A stretch of 64,000 bases of DNA from Flavobacterium tructae (GTDB lineage Bacteria; Bacteroidota; Bacteroidia; Flavobacteriales; Flavobacteriaceae), in contig NZ_MUHH01000033.1 of assembly GCF_002217475.1 (NCBI RefSeq), positions 53,920 to 117,919 on the forward strand. Reading direction: 5' to 3'. A model generated the notes under the pieces. That model did no database searches. It was not told the origin of the DNA and saw only the letters and a program-made list of their open reading frames with translations. Shown here piece by piece: positions 15,976-27,857 of the stretch. The position numbers were made by a program, and so were the translations under genes. The first letter of the stretch is position 1. Every line of letters starts with the position of its first letter.

Positions 15976-15983
15976 TACATTTG
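15976..15983 (+). promoter_or_regulatory. rplS promoter -7 box
   Basis: TACATTTG fits TAnnTTTG. The ATG is 70 nt downstream, leaving room for a 5' leader. Confidence 0.6.
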
Positions 15984-16053
15984 CACCCGAATTAGACTAA
16001 CCTCTGGCGAAATACGTGAATGTTACTCTAAATAAACAATAATAAAAATTATC

Positions 16054-16404
16054 ATGGCAGATTTATTAAAGTTCGTTCAAAACGAATTCGTTGCTAAAAA
16101 AGATTTCCCTGTTTTCGGAGCTGGAGATACTATCACAGTTTACTACGAAATTAAAGAGGGTGAAAAAACAAGAACTCAGTTTTTTAAAGGAGTTGTTATT
16201 CAAAGAAGAGGTTCTGGTAACACAGAAACTTTCACTATTCGTAAAATGTCTGGAGCTATTGGAGTTGAGCGTATCTTCCCGGTAAACTTACCAGCTTTAC
16301 AAAAAATTGAAATCAACAAAAAAGGAGCTGTACGTAGAGCTAGAATTTTCTACTTCAGAGAACTTACTGGTAAAAAAGCTAAGATTAAAGATAAAAGAAG
16401 ATAA
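16054..16404 (+). CDS. rplS: 50S ribosomal protein L19
   Basis: L19 (116 residues) sits at the 30S-50S interface. The sequence shows the expected VQNEFVAKKDFPVFGAGDTI, the KTRTQFFKGVVIQRRGSG core and the C-terminal RAKIFYFR-like RRARIFYFRELTGKKAKIKDKRR. The length matches the family. It is transcribed alone from its own promoter and ends at a strong terminator. Confidence 0.97.
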   Translation: MADLLKFVQNEFVAKKDFPVFGAGDTITVYYEIKEGEKTRTQFFKGVVIQRRGSGNTETFTIRKMSGAIGVERIFPVNLPALQKIEINKKGAVRRARIFYFRELTGKKAKIKDKRR

Positions 16405-16426
16405 TCATTTATCTATTGGTTATAAA

Positions 16427-16463
16427 AAACTCGTTTCATATCATTTGAAACGAGTTTTTTTTT
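16427..16463 (+). terminator. rplS terminator
   Basis: A 12-bp stem (AAACTCGTTTCA at 16427-16438 with TGAAACGAGTTT at 16446-16457) is followed by T residues. The leading A run may let it work in both directions. Confidence 0.85.
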
Positions 16464-16530
16464 GGGCTTCATTTTCAGAATGCCAAAACCGTAATTTTTT
16501 AATACCAAAATCGTCGATTTGACAATTTAA

Positions 16531-18906
<2,376 letters not shown>

Positions 18907-18945
18907 CAGTATAAAATAATAGAGAGATAAAAACATCTCTTCACT

Positions 18946-18978
18946 AAAAAGACAACTTTCAACAGTTGTCTTTTTTTT
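18946..18978 (+). terminator. icd terminator
   Basis: AAAAAGACAACT (18946-18957) pairs with AGTTGTC plus the following T residues (18964 on), ending in a T run. Confidence 0.8.
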
Positions 18979-19019
18979 GTGAATTGAACTAAAAAAAACT
19001 TTGAACCTCCACACCTGTG

Positions 19020-19027
19020 TACCTTTG
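19020..19027 (+). promoter_or_regulatory. Promoter -7 box of TonB receptor gene
   Basis: TACCTTTG fits TAnnTTTG, with a TTTG at 19000-19003 as a possible -33 element. The ATG is 98 nt downstream. Confidence 0.55.
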
Positions 19028-19124
19028 AACCTTAGAGAAAAAGTGATTCTTAACTTATGTTTAACAATTGTTGTGCAAAAATATTTAACAAGAATCGTTA
19101 ACTATGTAACTCAAAACCAAGATA

Positions 19125-21506
19125 ATGACCACCAAAAAAATAACTGCTTTTTTATTTTTTCTATTTACCATTTTAACATCATTTTCTCAGGAAAAATTTA
19201 CACTGAGCGGTACCATCACCGACTTTAAAAACAATGAAACTTTAATTGGCGTAAACCTCTATATTCCAGCCTTAAAAATTGGTACTACCACCAATGAATA
19301 TGGTTTTTATTCCCTAACTGTTCCAAAGGGAGAGCATCAAATTGAAATTAGCTATGTTGGTTATCAGACTCTTCAAAAAACCATTGCTTTAAATCAAAAC
19401 ACTAAAAATAATTTTGCCATTACCGAAAGCGGTGAAGAACTTAAAGAGGTCATAATTACCGATAATAAAAGTAAAATCAACATCAAATCGCCTGAGATGA
19501 GTGCCAATAAACTCTCTATTGCTACCATCAAAAGAATGCCGGTTGTTTTGGGTGAAGTCGATGTCATAAAATCAATTTTATTGCTCCCGGGAGTCACAAA
19601 TGCAGGTGAAGGTGCTTCGGGGTTCAATGTACGTGGCGGGGGTGCCGATCAGAATTTGATTTTGCTGGACGAAGCCACCATCTTTAATTCTTCTCACGTA
19701 TTTGGTTTTTTCTCCGTTTTTAATCCGGATGCCATCAAAGATTTAAAATTATATAAGGGAGGAATTCCGGCTCGCTATGGCGGAAGAGCCTCCTCTGTTT
19801 TAGACATTTATCAGAAAGACGGAAACAGCAAAGAGTTTCACGTCAATGGTGGAATTGGATTAGTTTCAAGTCGAATTTTAGCCGAAGGACCTCTAGTGAA
19901 AGACAAAGGTTCTTTCCTGATTGGAGGAAGAGCTTCTTACGCTCATTTATTTCTAAAGTTATCTGAAGATCAAAAAAACAACGCTGCTTATTTCTATGAT
20001 TTGAATACTAAATTGAGTTATAAGCTAAACGAAAACAACAGCTTGTATTTATCAGGTTATTTTGGCCGCGACGTATTTAGTCTGAACAAGAGCTTTACCA
20101 ATATCTACGGAAATTCGACCCTCAACCTGCGTTGGAACCACTTGTACTCTGATAAGCTATTTGCCAATTTATCTCTAATTTACAGCGATTACTATTACGG
20201 TCTTGACTTAGATTTTGTAGGCTTTAAATGGGACTCCGGAATTAAAAATTACAACATCAAGTATGATTTCAAAAACTATGTCTCGGATAAATTCAAACTG
20301 AACTACGGTTTAAACGGAATTTACTATGAATTTAATCCCGGAACCATTAAACCAAGTAATGAAAAATCCGGAATTAATCCGGACCAGCTGGACAAAAAAT
20401 ATGCTTTTGAACCTTCAGTTTATATCGAAGCCGAGAATCAGCTTTCCAAAAAACTCACACTAGCTTATGGCTTGCGTTACAGTCTTTTCTACCGCTTAGG
20501 TGCTTCTACTATTAATTATTACAACAATAATGAGGCTGTAACCTTCAATAATAATATGCAGATTTACGAAAAAGGAATCCCTGTCTCAACAAAATACTTC
20601 GGTAAAAACAAGGTCATTCAGGATTACAACAATTTCGAACCGCGACTTTCGGTTTCTTATCAGTTAAACGACGATCAGGCTATTAAAGCAAGCTATAACC
20701 GCATGGCGCAGTATCTTCAATTGATTTCGAATACCTCATCACCTACTCCGCTTGACGTGTGGATGCCTAGTGATAACTACATCAAACCCCAGATTGCAGA
20801 TCAGGTTGCTTTGGGTTATTTTAGAAATATTAATAATGGCGCCTATACTGTTGAAGTAGAAACGTATTATAAAAAGGTTCAAAACCGACTTGATTATATC
20901 GATGGTGCTGATTTGATTGCGAATAATGCGATCGAACAAATAGTTCTGAACGGAAGAATGAGAGCTTATGGTGTCGAATTTATGCTTAAGAAAAACGAAG
21001 GCAAATTCAACGGATGGATTTCCTATACCCTATCCAAATCACAACAGCAGACTCCGGGAAGAACTCCCGAGGAGATCGGTATCAACAACGGACAATGGTA
21101 CAGTTCTGCCTATGATAAAACGCATAATTTAGCCGTGACATCAGCTTATAACCTGAACGAGAAATGGTCTTTTGGAGCTAATTTTGCGCTTCAGTCAGGA
21201 CAGCCTGTTACCTATCCAAATGGACAATATCAGTATTTAGGAATCACGGTGCCCAGTTATGGTTTAAGAAACGACAACCGTTTGCCGGCCTATCATCATT
21301 TAGATGTTTCGGCAACTTTGACACCCCGAAGAAACAAAGACAGAAAATGGAAAGCAGAATGGGTTTTTAGTATTTACAATTTATACAACCGCCAGAATGC
21401 AGCCTCGATTAATTTCCGCCAAAATACTGATACCGCTGCAAATGAAGCCGTAAAAACTTCAATTTTCGGAATTGTTCCTGCTGTTAGCTATAATTTTAAA
21501 TTTTAA
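19125..21506 (+). CDS. TonB-dependent receptor with carboxypeptidase-like N-domain
   Basis: This 793-residue outer-membrane receptor has a signal peptide (to about FS21Q), a CarboxypepD_reg-like domain (about 25-110; GTITDFKNNETLIGVNLYIP), a plug (about 115-230; LPGVTNAGEGASGFNVRGGGADQNLILLDE) and a beta-barrel ending in an aromatic-terminated strand (VSYNFKF). It takes up an unknown ligand with TonB energy. The gene behind it encodes a DUF4249 lipoprotein, a pairing common in Bacteroidota that suggests the lipoprotein is its surface partner. The spacing of 37 nt supports one operon. Confidence 0.9.
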   Translation: MTTKKITAFLFFLFTILTSFSQEKFTLSGTITDFKNNETLIGVNLYIPALKIGTTTNEYGFYSLTVPKGEHQIEISYVGYQTLQKTIALNQNTKNNFAITESGEELKEVIITDNKSKINIKSPEMSANKLSIATIKRMPVVLGEVDVIKSILLLPGVTNAGEGASGFNVRGGGADQNLILLDEATIFNSSHVFGFFSVFNPDAIKDLKLYKGGIPARYGGRASSVLDIYQKDGNSKEFHVNGGIGLVSSRILAEGPLVKDKGSFLIGGRASYAHLFLKLSEDQKNNAAYFYDLNTKLSYKLNENNSLYLSGYFGRDVFSLNKSFTNIYGNSTLNLRWNHLYSDKLFANLSLIYSDYYYGLDLDFVGFKWDSGIKNYNIKYDFKNYVSDKFKLNYGLNGIYYEFNPGTIKPSNEKSGINPDQLDKKYAFEPSVYIEAENQLSKKLTLAYGLRYSLFYRLGASTINYYNNNEAVTFNNNMQIYEKGIPVSTKYFGKNKVIQDYNNFEPRLSVSYQLNDDQAIKASYNRMAQYLQLISNTSSPTPLDVWMPSDNYIKPQIADQVALGYFRNINNGAYTVEVETYYKKVQNRLDYIDGADLIANNAIEQIVLNGRMRAYGVEFMLKKNEGKFNGWISYTLSKSQQQTPGRTPEEIGINNGQWYSSAYDKTHNLAVTSAYNLNEKWSFGANFALQSGQPVTYPNGQYQYLGITVPSYGLRNDNRLPAYHHLDVSATLTPRRNKDRKWKAEWVFSIYNLYNRQNAASINFRQNTDTAANEAVKTSIFGIVPAVSYNFKF

Positions 21507-21543
21507 GACCACCTTTCCCTCCAAAGAAAATAAAAGACCGATC

Positions 21544-22365
21544 ATGAAAAAAGCAACTCTCTTAATTGTCCTTTTTATATCCATTTTCTTCACCGCCTGT
21601 GAAGAAGTTGTGGATGTTAATCTGGATACTGCTCCGCCAAAATTAGTTATAGAAGCGGCAATAAACTGGCAAAAAGGAACTACAGGAAAGCAACAAACCA
21701 TAAAACTGACCACCACTACAGGTTATTTTCAAAATGTTATTCCAATTGTTTCGGGTGCAACCGTATTTATCACGAACAGCCAGAACATAAAGTTCAATTT
21801 TAGTGAAGTTCCAAAAACTGGACGTTATGTTTGCTCGAATTTTATTCCGGTAATCGACGAAATCTATACCTTAACGGTGATTTCCGGCGGAATTACTTAT
21901 ACTGCCACTGAATCTATGAAATCAGTCGCTCCCATAACCCGGGTGGAGCAAAACAATCAGGGCGGTTTATCAGGAAAAAAAGTGGAAACCCGTGCTTATT
22001 TTAACGATCCTGCCAATGCCGATAATTTTTATCTTTTTAAATATGTATATTCGACTAAAATTACCTCAACTTATTACGTTACTGAAGACAAATTTTTTCA
22101 GGGGAATGAATATTTCAGCACTTCAGATGATGACGATTTAAAAGTTGGTAATGAAGTCGAAATGACACATTACGGCATCTCGAAACAATATTACAATTAT
22201 ATGAGTATTCTGGTGAGTATTGCCGGAAACAATGTTGGCGGACCTTTTCAGTCTCCTCCCGCAACCGTAAGAGGAAATATTATCAATACGGCCGATAAGG
22301 CTAATTTTCCGTTAGGTTATTTTTCGCTTAGTGAAACCGATTACAAAAAATATAAAATTCAATAA
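21544..22365 (+). CDS. DUF4249 family lipoprotein
   Basis: This 273-residue lipoprotein begins MKKATLLIVLFISIFFTAC (lipid cysteine C19) and continues with the family's CEEVVDVNLDTAPPKLVIEA. I chose the ATG at 21544; an earlier in-frame ATG would overlap the receptor gene and lose the signal peptide start. DUF4249 proteins accompany TonB receptors and are thought to be surface-exposed accessory proteins. Function beyond this is unknown. It follows the receptor gene by 37 nt. Confidence 0.88.
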   Translation: MKKATLLIVLFISIFFTACEEVVDVNLDTAPPKLVIEAAINWQKGTTGKQQTIKLTTTTGYFQNVIPIVSGATVFITNSQNIKFNFSEVPKTGRYVCSNFIPVIDEIYTLTVISGGITYTATESMKSVAPITRVEQNNQGGLSGKKVETRAYFNDPANADNFYLFKYVYSTKITSTYYVTEDKFFQGNEYFSTSDDDDLKVGNEVEMTHYGISKQYYNYMSILVSIAGNNVGGPFQSPPATVRGNIINTADKANFPLGYFSLSETDYKKYKIQ

Positions 22366-22375
22366 TCAGTAAAAA

Positions 22376-22858
22376 ATGGAAGCCAGAATTCAGATCTTAT
22401 CCGAAAAAAAACTAATTGGTAAATACATAATAATGTCATTTTTGGAAAACAAAACCCATGAATTGTGGAGTTCGTTTATGCCGAAACGGAAAGAAATTAA
22501 GAACATGGTCGATACCGACTTGTATTCTCTGGAAGTTTTTCCAACGGCACATTTTGACAATTTTGATCCCGGAAATACCTTCGAAAAATGGGCCGCAGTC
22601 GAAGTCTCTGCATTTGATGAAATACCACAGGAAATGAAATCTTTGGTAATTCCTGAGGGATTGTATGCTGTTTTTGTTCATAAAGGCCCTCAAAGTGAAG
22701 GCCACAAAACGTATCGTGAAATTTTTGTAGATTGGCTCCCTAATTCAGCGTATACGGTTGATGAAAGACCGCACTTTGCCATAATGGGTGAAAAATACAA
22801 AAAAGAAGATCCGGATTCTGAAGAAGAAATCTGGATTCCGATAACCCAAAAAGCTTAG
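22376..22858 (+). CDS. GyrI-like small-molecule-binding protein
   Basis: This 160-residue protein is a stand-alone GyrI-like domain: it begins EARIQILSEKKLIGKYIIMSF, then LWSSFMPKRKEI, and ends VDERPHFAIMGEKYKK with acidic EEEIWIPI, the usual last strand. Such proteins bind or hydrolyse small hydrophobic compounds, or act like the SbmC DNA gyrase inhibitor. It lies 10 nt after the DUF4249 gene and 5 nt before a DinB gene, so the set may be one transcript, although the functional link is unclear. Confidence 0.85.
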   Translation: MEARIQILSEKKLIGKYIIMSFLENKTHELWSSFMPKRKEIKNMVDTDLYSLEVFPTAHFDNFDPGNTFEKWAAVEVSAFDEIPQEMKSLVIPEGLYAVFVHKGPQSEGHKTYREIFVDWLPNSAYTVDERPHFAIMGEKYKKEDPDSEEEIWIPITQKA

Positions 22859-22863
22859 AAACC

Positions 22864-23304
22864 ATGTTGATCGATACCTTAAAAATTCTTTTTAACAGAG
22901 ACCTGAACAAATTAAAAGTTGAAATCGAATCCTATCAAAACGAAGCTCTGATTTGGACAATTGCACCGGATATTTCCAATTCAGCCGGAAATCTTTGTTT
23001 GCATCTTATGGGAAACATAAATAGCTATATTAGTGCCGAATTAGGAAAAACAGATTATGTTCGTGATCGTCCATTGGAATTTTCCCTGAAAGATATTCCA
23101 AGATCTGAGCTCATCAGCAAAATTGAGCATACTATTTTGGTGGTAAACAACACCCTTGATAGCCTAACCGAAGCCGATTTAGAGCTTATTTATCCGCAAA
23201 TTGTTTTCGAAAAAGAAATGACAACCGGTTTCTTTTTAGTGCATCTTTCTACTCATTTAGCCTATCATTTAGGGCAAATCAATTACCACAGAAGATTACT
23301 ATAA
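22864..23304 (+). CDS. DinB-family protein (DUF1572-like)
   Basis: This 146-residue four-helix-bundle protein has the DinB layout with histidines that would bind metal: one in LCLHLMGNINSYI (near residue 42) and the late pair in HLSTHLAYHLGQINYHRRLL. DinB/YfiT proteins are thought to be metal-dependent thiol transferases or hydrolases. It is tightly linked to the GyrI-like gene (5-nt spacing). A second DinB gene lies at 63093. Confidence 0.83.
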   Translation: MLIDTLKILFNRDLNKLKVEIESYQNEALIWTIAPDISNSAGNLCLHLMGNINSYISAELGKTDYVRDRPLEFSLKDIPRSELISKIEHTILVVNNTLDSLTEADLELIYPQIVFEKEMTTGFFLVHLSTHLAYHLGQINYHRRLL

Positions 23305-23375
23305 CTTAAATTTAAGACTGCAAAAAATAAGAAGAAACAATTGCTTTTTTGTCTGTACAAATAAAATATTAACAA

Positions 23376-23383
23376 TATATTTG
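23376..23383 (+). promoter_or_regulatory. Promoter -7 box of delta-60 repeat gene
   Basis: TATATTTG fits TAnnTTTG. TTTG at 23348-23351 is a possible -33 element, and the ATG is 17 nt downstream. Confidence 0.55.
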
Positions 23384-23399
23384 ATACAAAAAATCATTT

Positions 23400-25940
23400 A
23401 TGAAAAAACACTACTTCTTATTATTTCTTTTTTTTATATCATTATCGAGCAATGCTCAAGTTTCTTCAAATATTGACCCGGATTTTGATACCAAAGATTA
23501 TCTTCCCAGTTTAACTTTGTTCAGCAAAGATTTTGCTTTACAGCCTGATGGGAAAATAGTTTTGGTTGGAAATTCCAGTTCTTATAAATTGTACAATGAC
23601 AAGAATGCAGTAAAAGGTAACAATATTTTGAGGTTAAATAAAGATTTGTCTCTTGATGAAACGTTCAAAACTGGCTTAGGGTTTAGTTCTGCACCGTCAG
23701 GTTTAGCAATACAACCGGATGGAAAAATTCTGATTGGTGGCGCTTTTACAACTTATGATGGAAAACCGGTAAACAAAATAATCAGGTTAAATGCTGATGG
23801 TACTCTTGACAATACATTTAATCTTTCTGATAAAGGATTCAATTCATTTACGTTTACAATTATACGTTCGATAAAAATACAGCCCGATGGAAAAATACTA
23901 ATAGCGGGAGTTTTTGATGTTTCTATTTATCAAAAATTTACTGGCCGCAATATGCTGCGCCTAAATGCTGACGGTACTGTGGATAAAACTTTTCAACCAG
24001 GCTCCGGTTACCCTTATAATATTTTCAAATTTGAACTGCAAACTGATGGTAAAGTAGTAAGAGCCTATGAGAATACATTCAACAAAGAAACAAGTTATAG
24101 AATTGACCGTTTAAATTCTGATGGTACTTTAGATTCAGGATTTACTGCTATAGAAGGATTTGGAGGAATTTGTTCCAACAATACTGTTGGGTATGATAGT
24201 ATGTACGATTGTAAATTGGGCATTCAAAAAGATGGAAAAATATTATTTGGTGGTTGTTACAGTACATTCAAATATATTGGGACCTCCGGTTTTATGAGGT
24301 TCAACACCGACGGATCTAAAGACACATCATTTAAATACGTTGTGCCAGGATTCCCAATGGCAACAGTAAAAGATTTTATTCTTCTCTCGAATGATAAAAT
24401 ACTAAAAAGCGATTTGACACTCATTAATAATGATGGCTCCATTGATAATACAGTTGTAGCAAAATTAGACGCAAACACAAATTCAAATAAAATTTTGTTG
24501 TGCCCGGATAATAAATTATTAGTTTGTACGGAGAATATTGTAAACTTTACAGGAGGAAGTACTTCTTTTAACCGATTTATTAAATTAGATTTAACTACTT
24601 CTGAAATTAACGCACAAGAACAACCAAGTACTTTTTATGCAGGAAATGATATTTTAGAAAAACCGAATGGCGACATTCTTGTTCTGGGAAATAGTAAAAG
24701 TACCTTTAATACAAAATATCATGATGGTATAAAATTGCTAAACAAAAATGGCAAGCTTTCTCAGAATAAAAATTTATACCAAAACCTGTTTACATCCCCT
24801 AAAAGCGAAAAAAATACCTTTAGAAAAGGAATTGTTCTGCCAGATGGTAAAGTTATCTTAAATAAAATTGAATCTACAGGCGTAAGTAGTTTGGTAAGAT
24901 ACAATGATGATTTTACAATAGATGCTTCTTTTTCGGCCCCTATTTACCTTGGACGCATATACAATTTAATATTGCTTTCCGATGGAAAAATCTTAGTTAC
25001 TTCTGATGGCCAGGACAGTCTTACAAGATTAAATAGCGATGGCTCTAAAGATCTTAGCTTTGCTTCAGTCAGAGGATTTAACAATCTCTGCTACACTTCA
25101 GCAGTGCAAAAAGATGGAAAAATAATTGTAGCCGGTAATTTTACTTCTTATAACGAAACAAAAATCAATCGAATTGCAAGATTTAATAGTGACGGAACAT
25201 TTGACAATACTTTCCGTCCTGATGAAAACCTAACCGGATTTATCTACACTACTGGCATACAATCTGATGGAAAAATCATCATCGCGGGGCAGCTAAATTT
25301 TAATTCTATAACAGAAAAGAGTTGTGTTCTAAAACGCTTAAATACGGATGGCTCTACAGATGCATCATTTACTGAATATAATTCTACTTATGTAGCGCAT
25401 CTTGTACGAGGTATGGAAATACAGTCTAATGATCAAATTATACTTTTCACTAATCGAAACAGCACCACTGATTATCAGATAAATGACTTTAAACGATTAG
25501 AGAAAAATGGAGAAATTGACACCACATTTGATTCAGGTGAAGGATTTGATGGTAACATCACTGCCATTAAAATTCAAAAAGACGGAAAACTTTTGGTAAC
25601 AGGTAATTTTGTAAAATACAAAAACAACTGGTCTAATGGAACAATCCGATTACTTGGCACTAAAAGCACATTGGATACACCCGATTATTTCTTAAACAAT
25701 GACAATTCTAATCTTGTTTTATTTCCTAATCCGGTTAAAGATGTACTGAACATTTCGTCAGATGAAAATCTATCTATAAAATCAATACAAATTTATAATA
25801 CACTTGGACAATCTGTATTAGATACCAAAAACATAAAAAACTTCTCGAACATCAATGTTTCGGAATTGAGTAAAGGGATTTACTTCGTTAAAATAAATTC
25901 AAACAAAGGAACAACAACAAACAAATTTTTAAAAAATTAA
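23400..25940 (+). CDS. Delta-60 repeat protein with T9SS type A sorting domain
   Basis: This 846-residue secreted protein has a signal peptide (ending near SNAQ), then about fourteen repeats of the delta-60/DUF5122 kind. Each has an xQPDGKIL(I/V)xG strand (IQPDGKILIGG, VQKDGKIIVAG, IQSDGKIIIAG) and a RLNxDGTxDxTF strand, which form beta-propeller blades. The last 75 or so residues (LFPNPVKDVLNISS, IYNTLGQSVLD, SKGIYFVKINSNKG) are a T9SS type A sorting signal. It should cross the outer membrane through the gliding-linked T9SS and be attached or released. Its ligand is unknown. Confidence 0.92.
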   Translation: MKKHYFLLFLFFISLSSNAQVSSNIDPDFDTKDYLPSLTLFSKDFALQPDGKIVLVGNSSSYKLYNDKNAVKGNNILRLNKDLSLDETFKTGLGFSSAPSGLAIQPDGKILIGGAFTTYDGKPVNKIIRLNADGTLDNTFNLSDKGFNSFTFTIIRSIKIQPDGKILIAGVFDVSIYQKFTGRNMLRLNADGTVDKTFQPGSGYPYNIFKFELQTDGKVVRAYENTFNKETSYRIDRLNSDGTLDSGFTAIEGFGGICSNNTVGYDSMYDCKLGIQKDGKILFGGCYSTFKYIGTSGFMRFNTDGSKDTSFKYVVPGFPMATVKDFILLSNDKILKSDLTLINNDGSIDNTVVAKLDANTNSNKILLCPDNKLLVCTENIVNFTGGSTSFNRFIKLDLTTSEINAQEQPSTFYAGNDILEKPNGDILVLGNSKSTFNTKYHDGIKLLNKNGKLSQNKNLYQNLFTSPKSEKNTFRKGIVLPDGKVILNKIESTGVSSLVRYNDDFTIDASFSAPIYLGRIYNLILLSDGKILVTSDGQDSLTRLNSDGSKDLSFASVRGFNNLCYTSAVQKDGKIIVAGNFTSYNETKINRIARFNSDGTFDNTFRPDENLTGFIYTTGIQSDGKIIIAGQLNFNSITEKSCVLKRLNTDGSTDASFTEYNSTYVAHLVRGMEIQSNDQIILFTNRNSTTDYQINDFKRLEKNGEIDTTFDSGEGFDGNITAIKIQKDGKLLVTGNFVKYKNNWSNGTIRLLGTKSTLDTPDYFLNNDNSNLVLFPNPVKDVLNISSDENLSIKSIQIYNTLGQSVLDTKNIKNFSNINVSELSKGIYFVKINSNKGTTTNKFLKN

Positions 25941-25942
25941 CC

Positions 25943-25973
25943 AAATGCTCTCTTAATTGAGAGCATTTTTTTT
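25943..25973 (+). terminator. Terminator after delta-60 repeat gene
   Basis: AAATGCTCTC (25943-25952) pairs with GAGAGCATTT (25959-25968), followed by T residues. Confidence 0.85.
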
Positions 25974-26049
25974 GTTTCCCTATTCCCGTAAAATCTCCAT
26001 TCCAAATAATTTAGTTATTTGCCTGATCTTTTACAGCTCATAACTTTTG

Positions 26050-26057
26050 TACATTTG
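26050..26057 (+). promoter_or_regulatory. Thiamine pyrophosphokinase promoter -7 box
   Basis: TACATTTG fits TAnnTTTG, 25 nt before the ATG. No TPP riboswitch-like sequence fits in this short leader. Confidence 0.6.
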
Positions 26058-26082
26058 CAGCACATTTCAAATTAAAAACTAA

Positions 26083-26745
26083 ATGTCTTCACACCATATC
26101 GTACGCGACGACCAGGAACCCGCTTTAATTATCGCCAACGGAGCAGCATGCCATCCGGAATTATTAGGACAATTACTGGAATGGTCTCCTCTGGTTATTG
26201 TACTTGATTCAGCCATTGAAAGAGTAATTGAACTGGGCATTAAAGTCGATGTCCTTCTGGGTGATTTCGACCGTGGTTTTGATCCTGAAATATACAAGAC
26301 CACACAATATCCTATCGAAATTGTTCATACACCCGATCAGGACAAAACCGATCTGGAGAAAGCTTTTGATTATTTAATCGATCGAAAAATCCCTGCTGTA
26401 AATGTTGTCTGGGCCACCGGAAAACGTGCGGACCATACCATAACCAATATCACCAATATTGCCCGCTACCGCGATTTGCTTAAAATTGTTATACTGGACG
26501 ATCATTCGAAAGTATTCTTACTCCCTCAAAAATTCGAAAAGTGGTACACCGCAAAAACTCCTATTTCCTTGATTCCGATTGGGGTAGTTAACGGAATTTA
26601 TTCGACCAATTTACAATATCCTCTTGAAAACGATACCTTAACCATTGGCTACAGAACCGGAAGCAGCAATTCTGTTCTTCAGGATGGTCTGGTAACCATT
26701 ATCCATACCGATGGTGATTTACTGTTGATGGAATGTATGGATTAA
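26083..26745 (+). CDS. Thiamine pyrophosphokinase
   Basis: This 220-residue enzyme transfers pyrophosphate from ATP to thiamine, giving thiamine diphosphate. The TPK signature is clear: IIANGAACH near the start, VDVLLGDFDRG, TPDQDKTDLEKAF (metal and substrate aspartates) and ATGKRADHTITNI. The C-terminal beta domain (ISLIPIG, then TGSSNSVLQDGLVTI) binds thiamine. It is cytoplasmic and complete. rlmF follows 63 nt later with its own promoter. Confidence 0.92.
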   Translation: MSSHHIVRDDQEPALIIANGAACHPELLGQLLEWSPLVIVLDSAIERVIELGIKVDVLLGDFDRGFDPEIYKTTQYPIEIVHTPDQDKTDLEKAFDYLIDRKIPAVNVVWATGKRADHTITNITNIARYRDLLKIVILDDHSKVFLLPQKFEKWYTAKTPISLIPIGVVNGIYSTNLQYPLENDTLTIGYRTGSSNSVLQDGLVTIIHTDGDLLLMECMD

Positions 26746-26784
26746 GGATTGTTGTTCTGAATGCAATCACAAAAAAGGAATGAC

Positions 26785-26792
26785 TATCTTTG
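26785..26792 (+). promoter_or_regulatory. rlmF promoter -7 box
   Basis: TATCTTTG fits TAnnTTTG, 16 nt before the ATG at 26809. It lies inside the longer in-frame extension from 26761, which therefore is unlikely to be coding. Confidence 0.6.
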
Positions 26793-26808
26793 CACCCAAA
26801 TTCACAAA

Positions 26809-27768
26809 ATGAAACCAACAGACAATTCCGAAAAAAACAATTTACATCCCCGAAATCTGCATCGTTCACGTTATGATTTCGAACTTCTTATTGCAAATTG
26901 CCCTGAATTAAAAGCGCAGGTTGCCGTAAATAATCACGGAATTGAAACTATTGATTTCAGCAATCCCCTTTCGGTAAAACTGCTCAACAAAGCTTTACTG
27001 AAAACCTATTATGACATACAAAATTGGGACATTCCTAAAAACTATCTTTGTCCGCCAATTCCCGGAAGAACAGATTACATCCATTATCTGGCCGATTTAC
27101 TGGCCGAAACTAATAACGGAACTATTCCTCAGGGATCATCCGTGTTAGGTTTAGATGTAGGTACGGGTTCTAACTGCATTTATCCTATTTTAGGAAATGC
27201 TGTTTACGGCTGGGACTTTGTTGGAACAGATATCGATAGAAAAGCAATCGAAAACTGCAGTAAAATTATTGAAGCAAATCCAAAACTAATTGAAGCCATT
27301 AGCCTTCAGCAACAAACAGAATCGCGCTTTATTTTTAAAAACATCATTACTCCCGAAGATCGTTTTACGTTCACGATGTGCAATCCGCCTTTTCATGCTT
27401 CGGCAGAAGAAGCCAATAAAAGTACCGTTCGTAAAGTTTCTAATTTAAACCCGAAGGACAAAAAGAAAGTAAACCCTGTTTTAAACTTCGGAGGTCAAAA
27501 TGCGGAATTATGGTGTGATGGAGGTGAGCTTCGTTTTATCACTCAAATGATTTACGAAAGCGCTAAATATGCCACACAATGTCTCTGGTTCACCACTTTA
27601 GTATCCAAAAGAGATAATCTTTACAGCATTTACAAAACATTAAACAAAGTAAATGCGGTCGATATTCAAACAATTGATATGGCTCAGGGCCAAAAAACAA
27701 GCCGAATTGTAGCCTGGACTTTTTTAAGTGAAAACCAACAAAAGGCCTGGAACTTTGAAAATGCCTGA
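26809..27768 (+). CDS. rlmF: 23S rRNA (adenine-1618 N6)-methyltransferase RlmF
   Basis: RlmF methylates A1618 of 23S rRNA using SAM. The protein (319 residues from this start) shows HPRNLHRSRYDFELL, the SAM-binding GLDVGTGSNCIYPILG, the FVGTDIDRKAI acidic loop and the N6-adenine catalytic motif NPPF. The upstream ATG at 26761 is rejected because the promoter lies between the two starts and family members begin near the KNNLHPRNLH segment. The enzyme is cytoplasmic. Confidence 0.92.
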   Translation: MKPTDNSEKNNLHPRNLHRSRYDFELLIANCPELKAQVAVNNHGIETIDFSNPLSVKLLNKALLKTYYDIQNWDIPKNYLCPPIPGRTDYIHYLADLLAETNNGTIPQGSSVLGLDVGTGSNCIYPILGNAVYGWDFVGTDIDRKAIENCSKIIEANPKLIEAISLQQQTESRFIFKNIITPEDRFTFTMCNPPFHASAEEANKSTVRKVSNLNPKDKKKVNPVLNFGGQNAELWCDGGELRFITQMIYESAKYATQCLWFTTLVSKRDNLYSIYKTLNKVNAVDIQTIDMAQGQKTSRIVAWTFLSENQQKAWNFENA

Positions 27769-27857
27769 TATTGAAATTCTAATAGTTTAAAATAAAATTC
27801 TGATACTTTTTAGAGTTACCATTTTTGTACCTTTAAAGTAATTTGAATTTTATTCCT

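Noticed and set aside
23400-25940. Internal repeats of the delta-60 gene as DNA satellite
   Set aside because: They repeat at the protein level (beta-propeller blades) with diverged DNA, so they are a domain feature.
26040-26082. TPP riboswitch before thiamine pyrophosphokinase
   Set aside because: The leader is only about 20 nt, and no TPP aptamer core is visible in the spacer.
26761-26808. Upstream start for rlmF
   Set aside because: A TAnnTTTG promoter lies between this ATG and the one at 26809.
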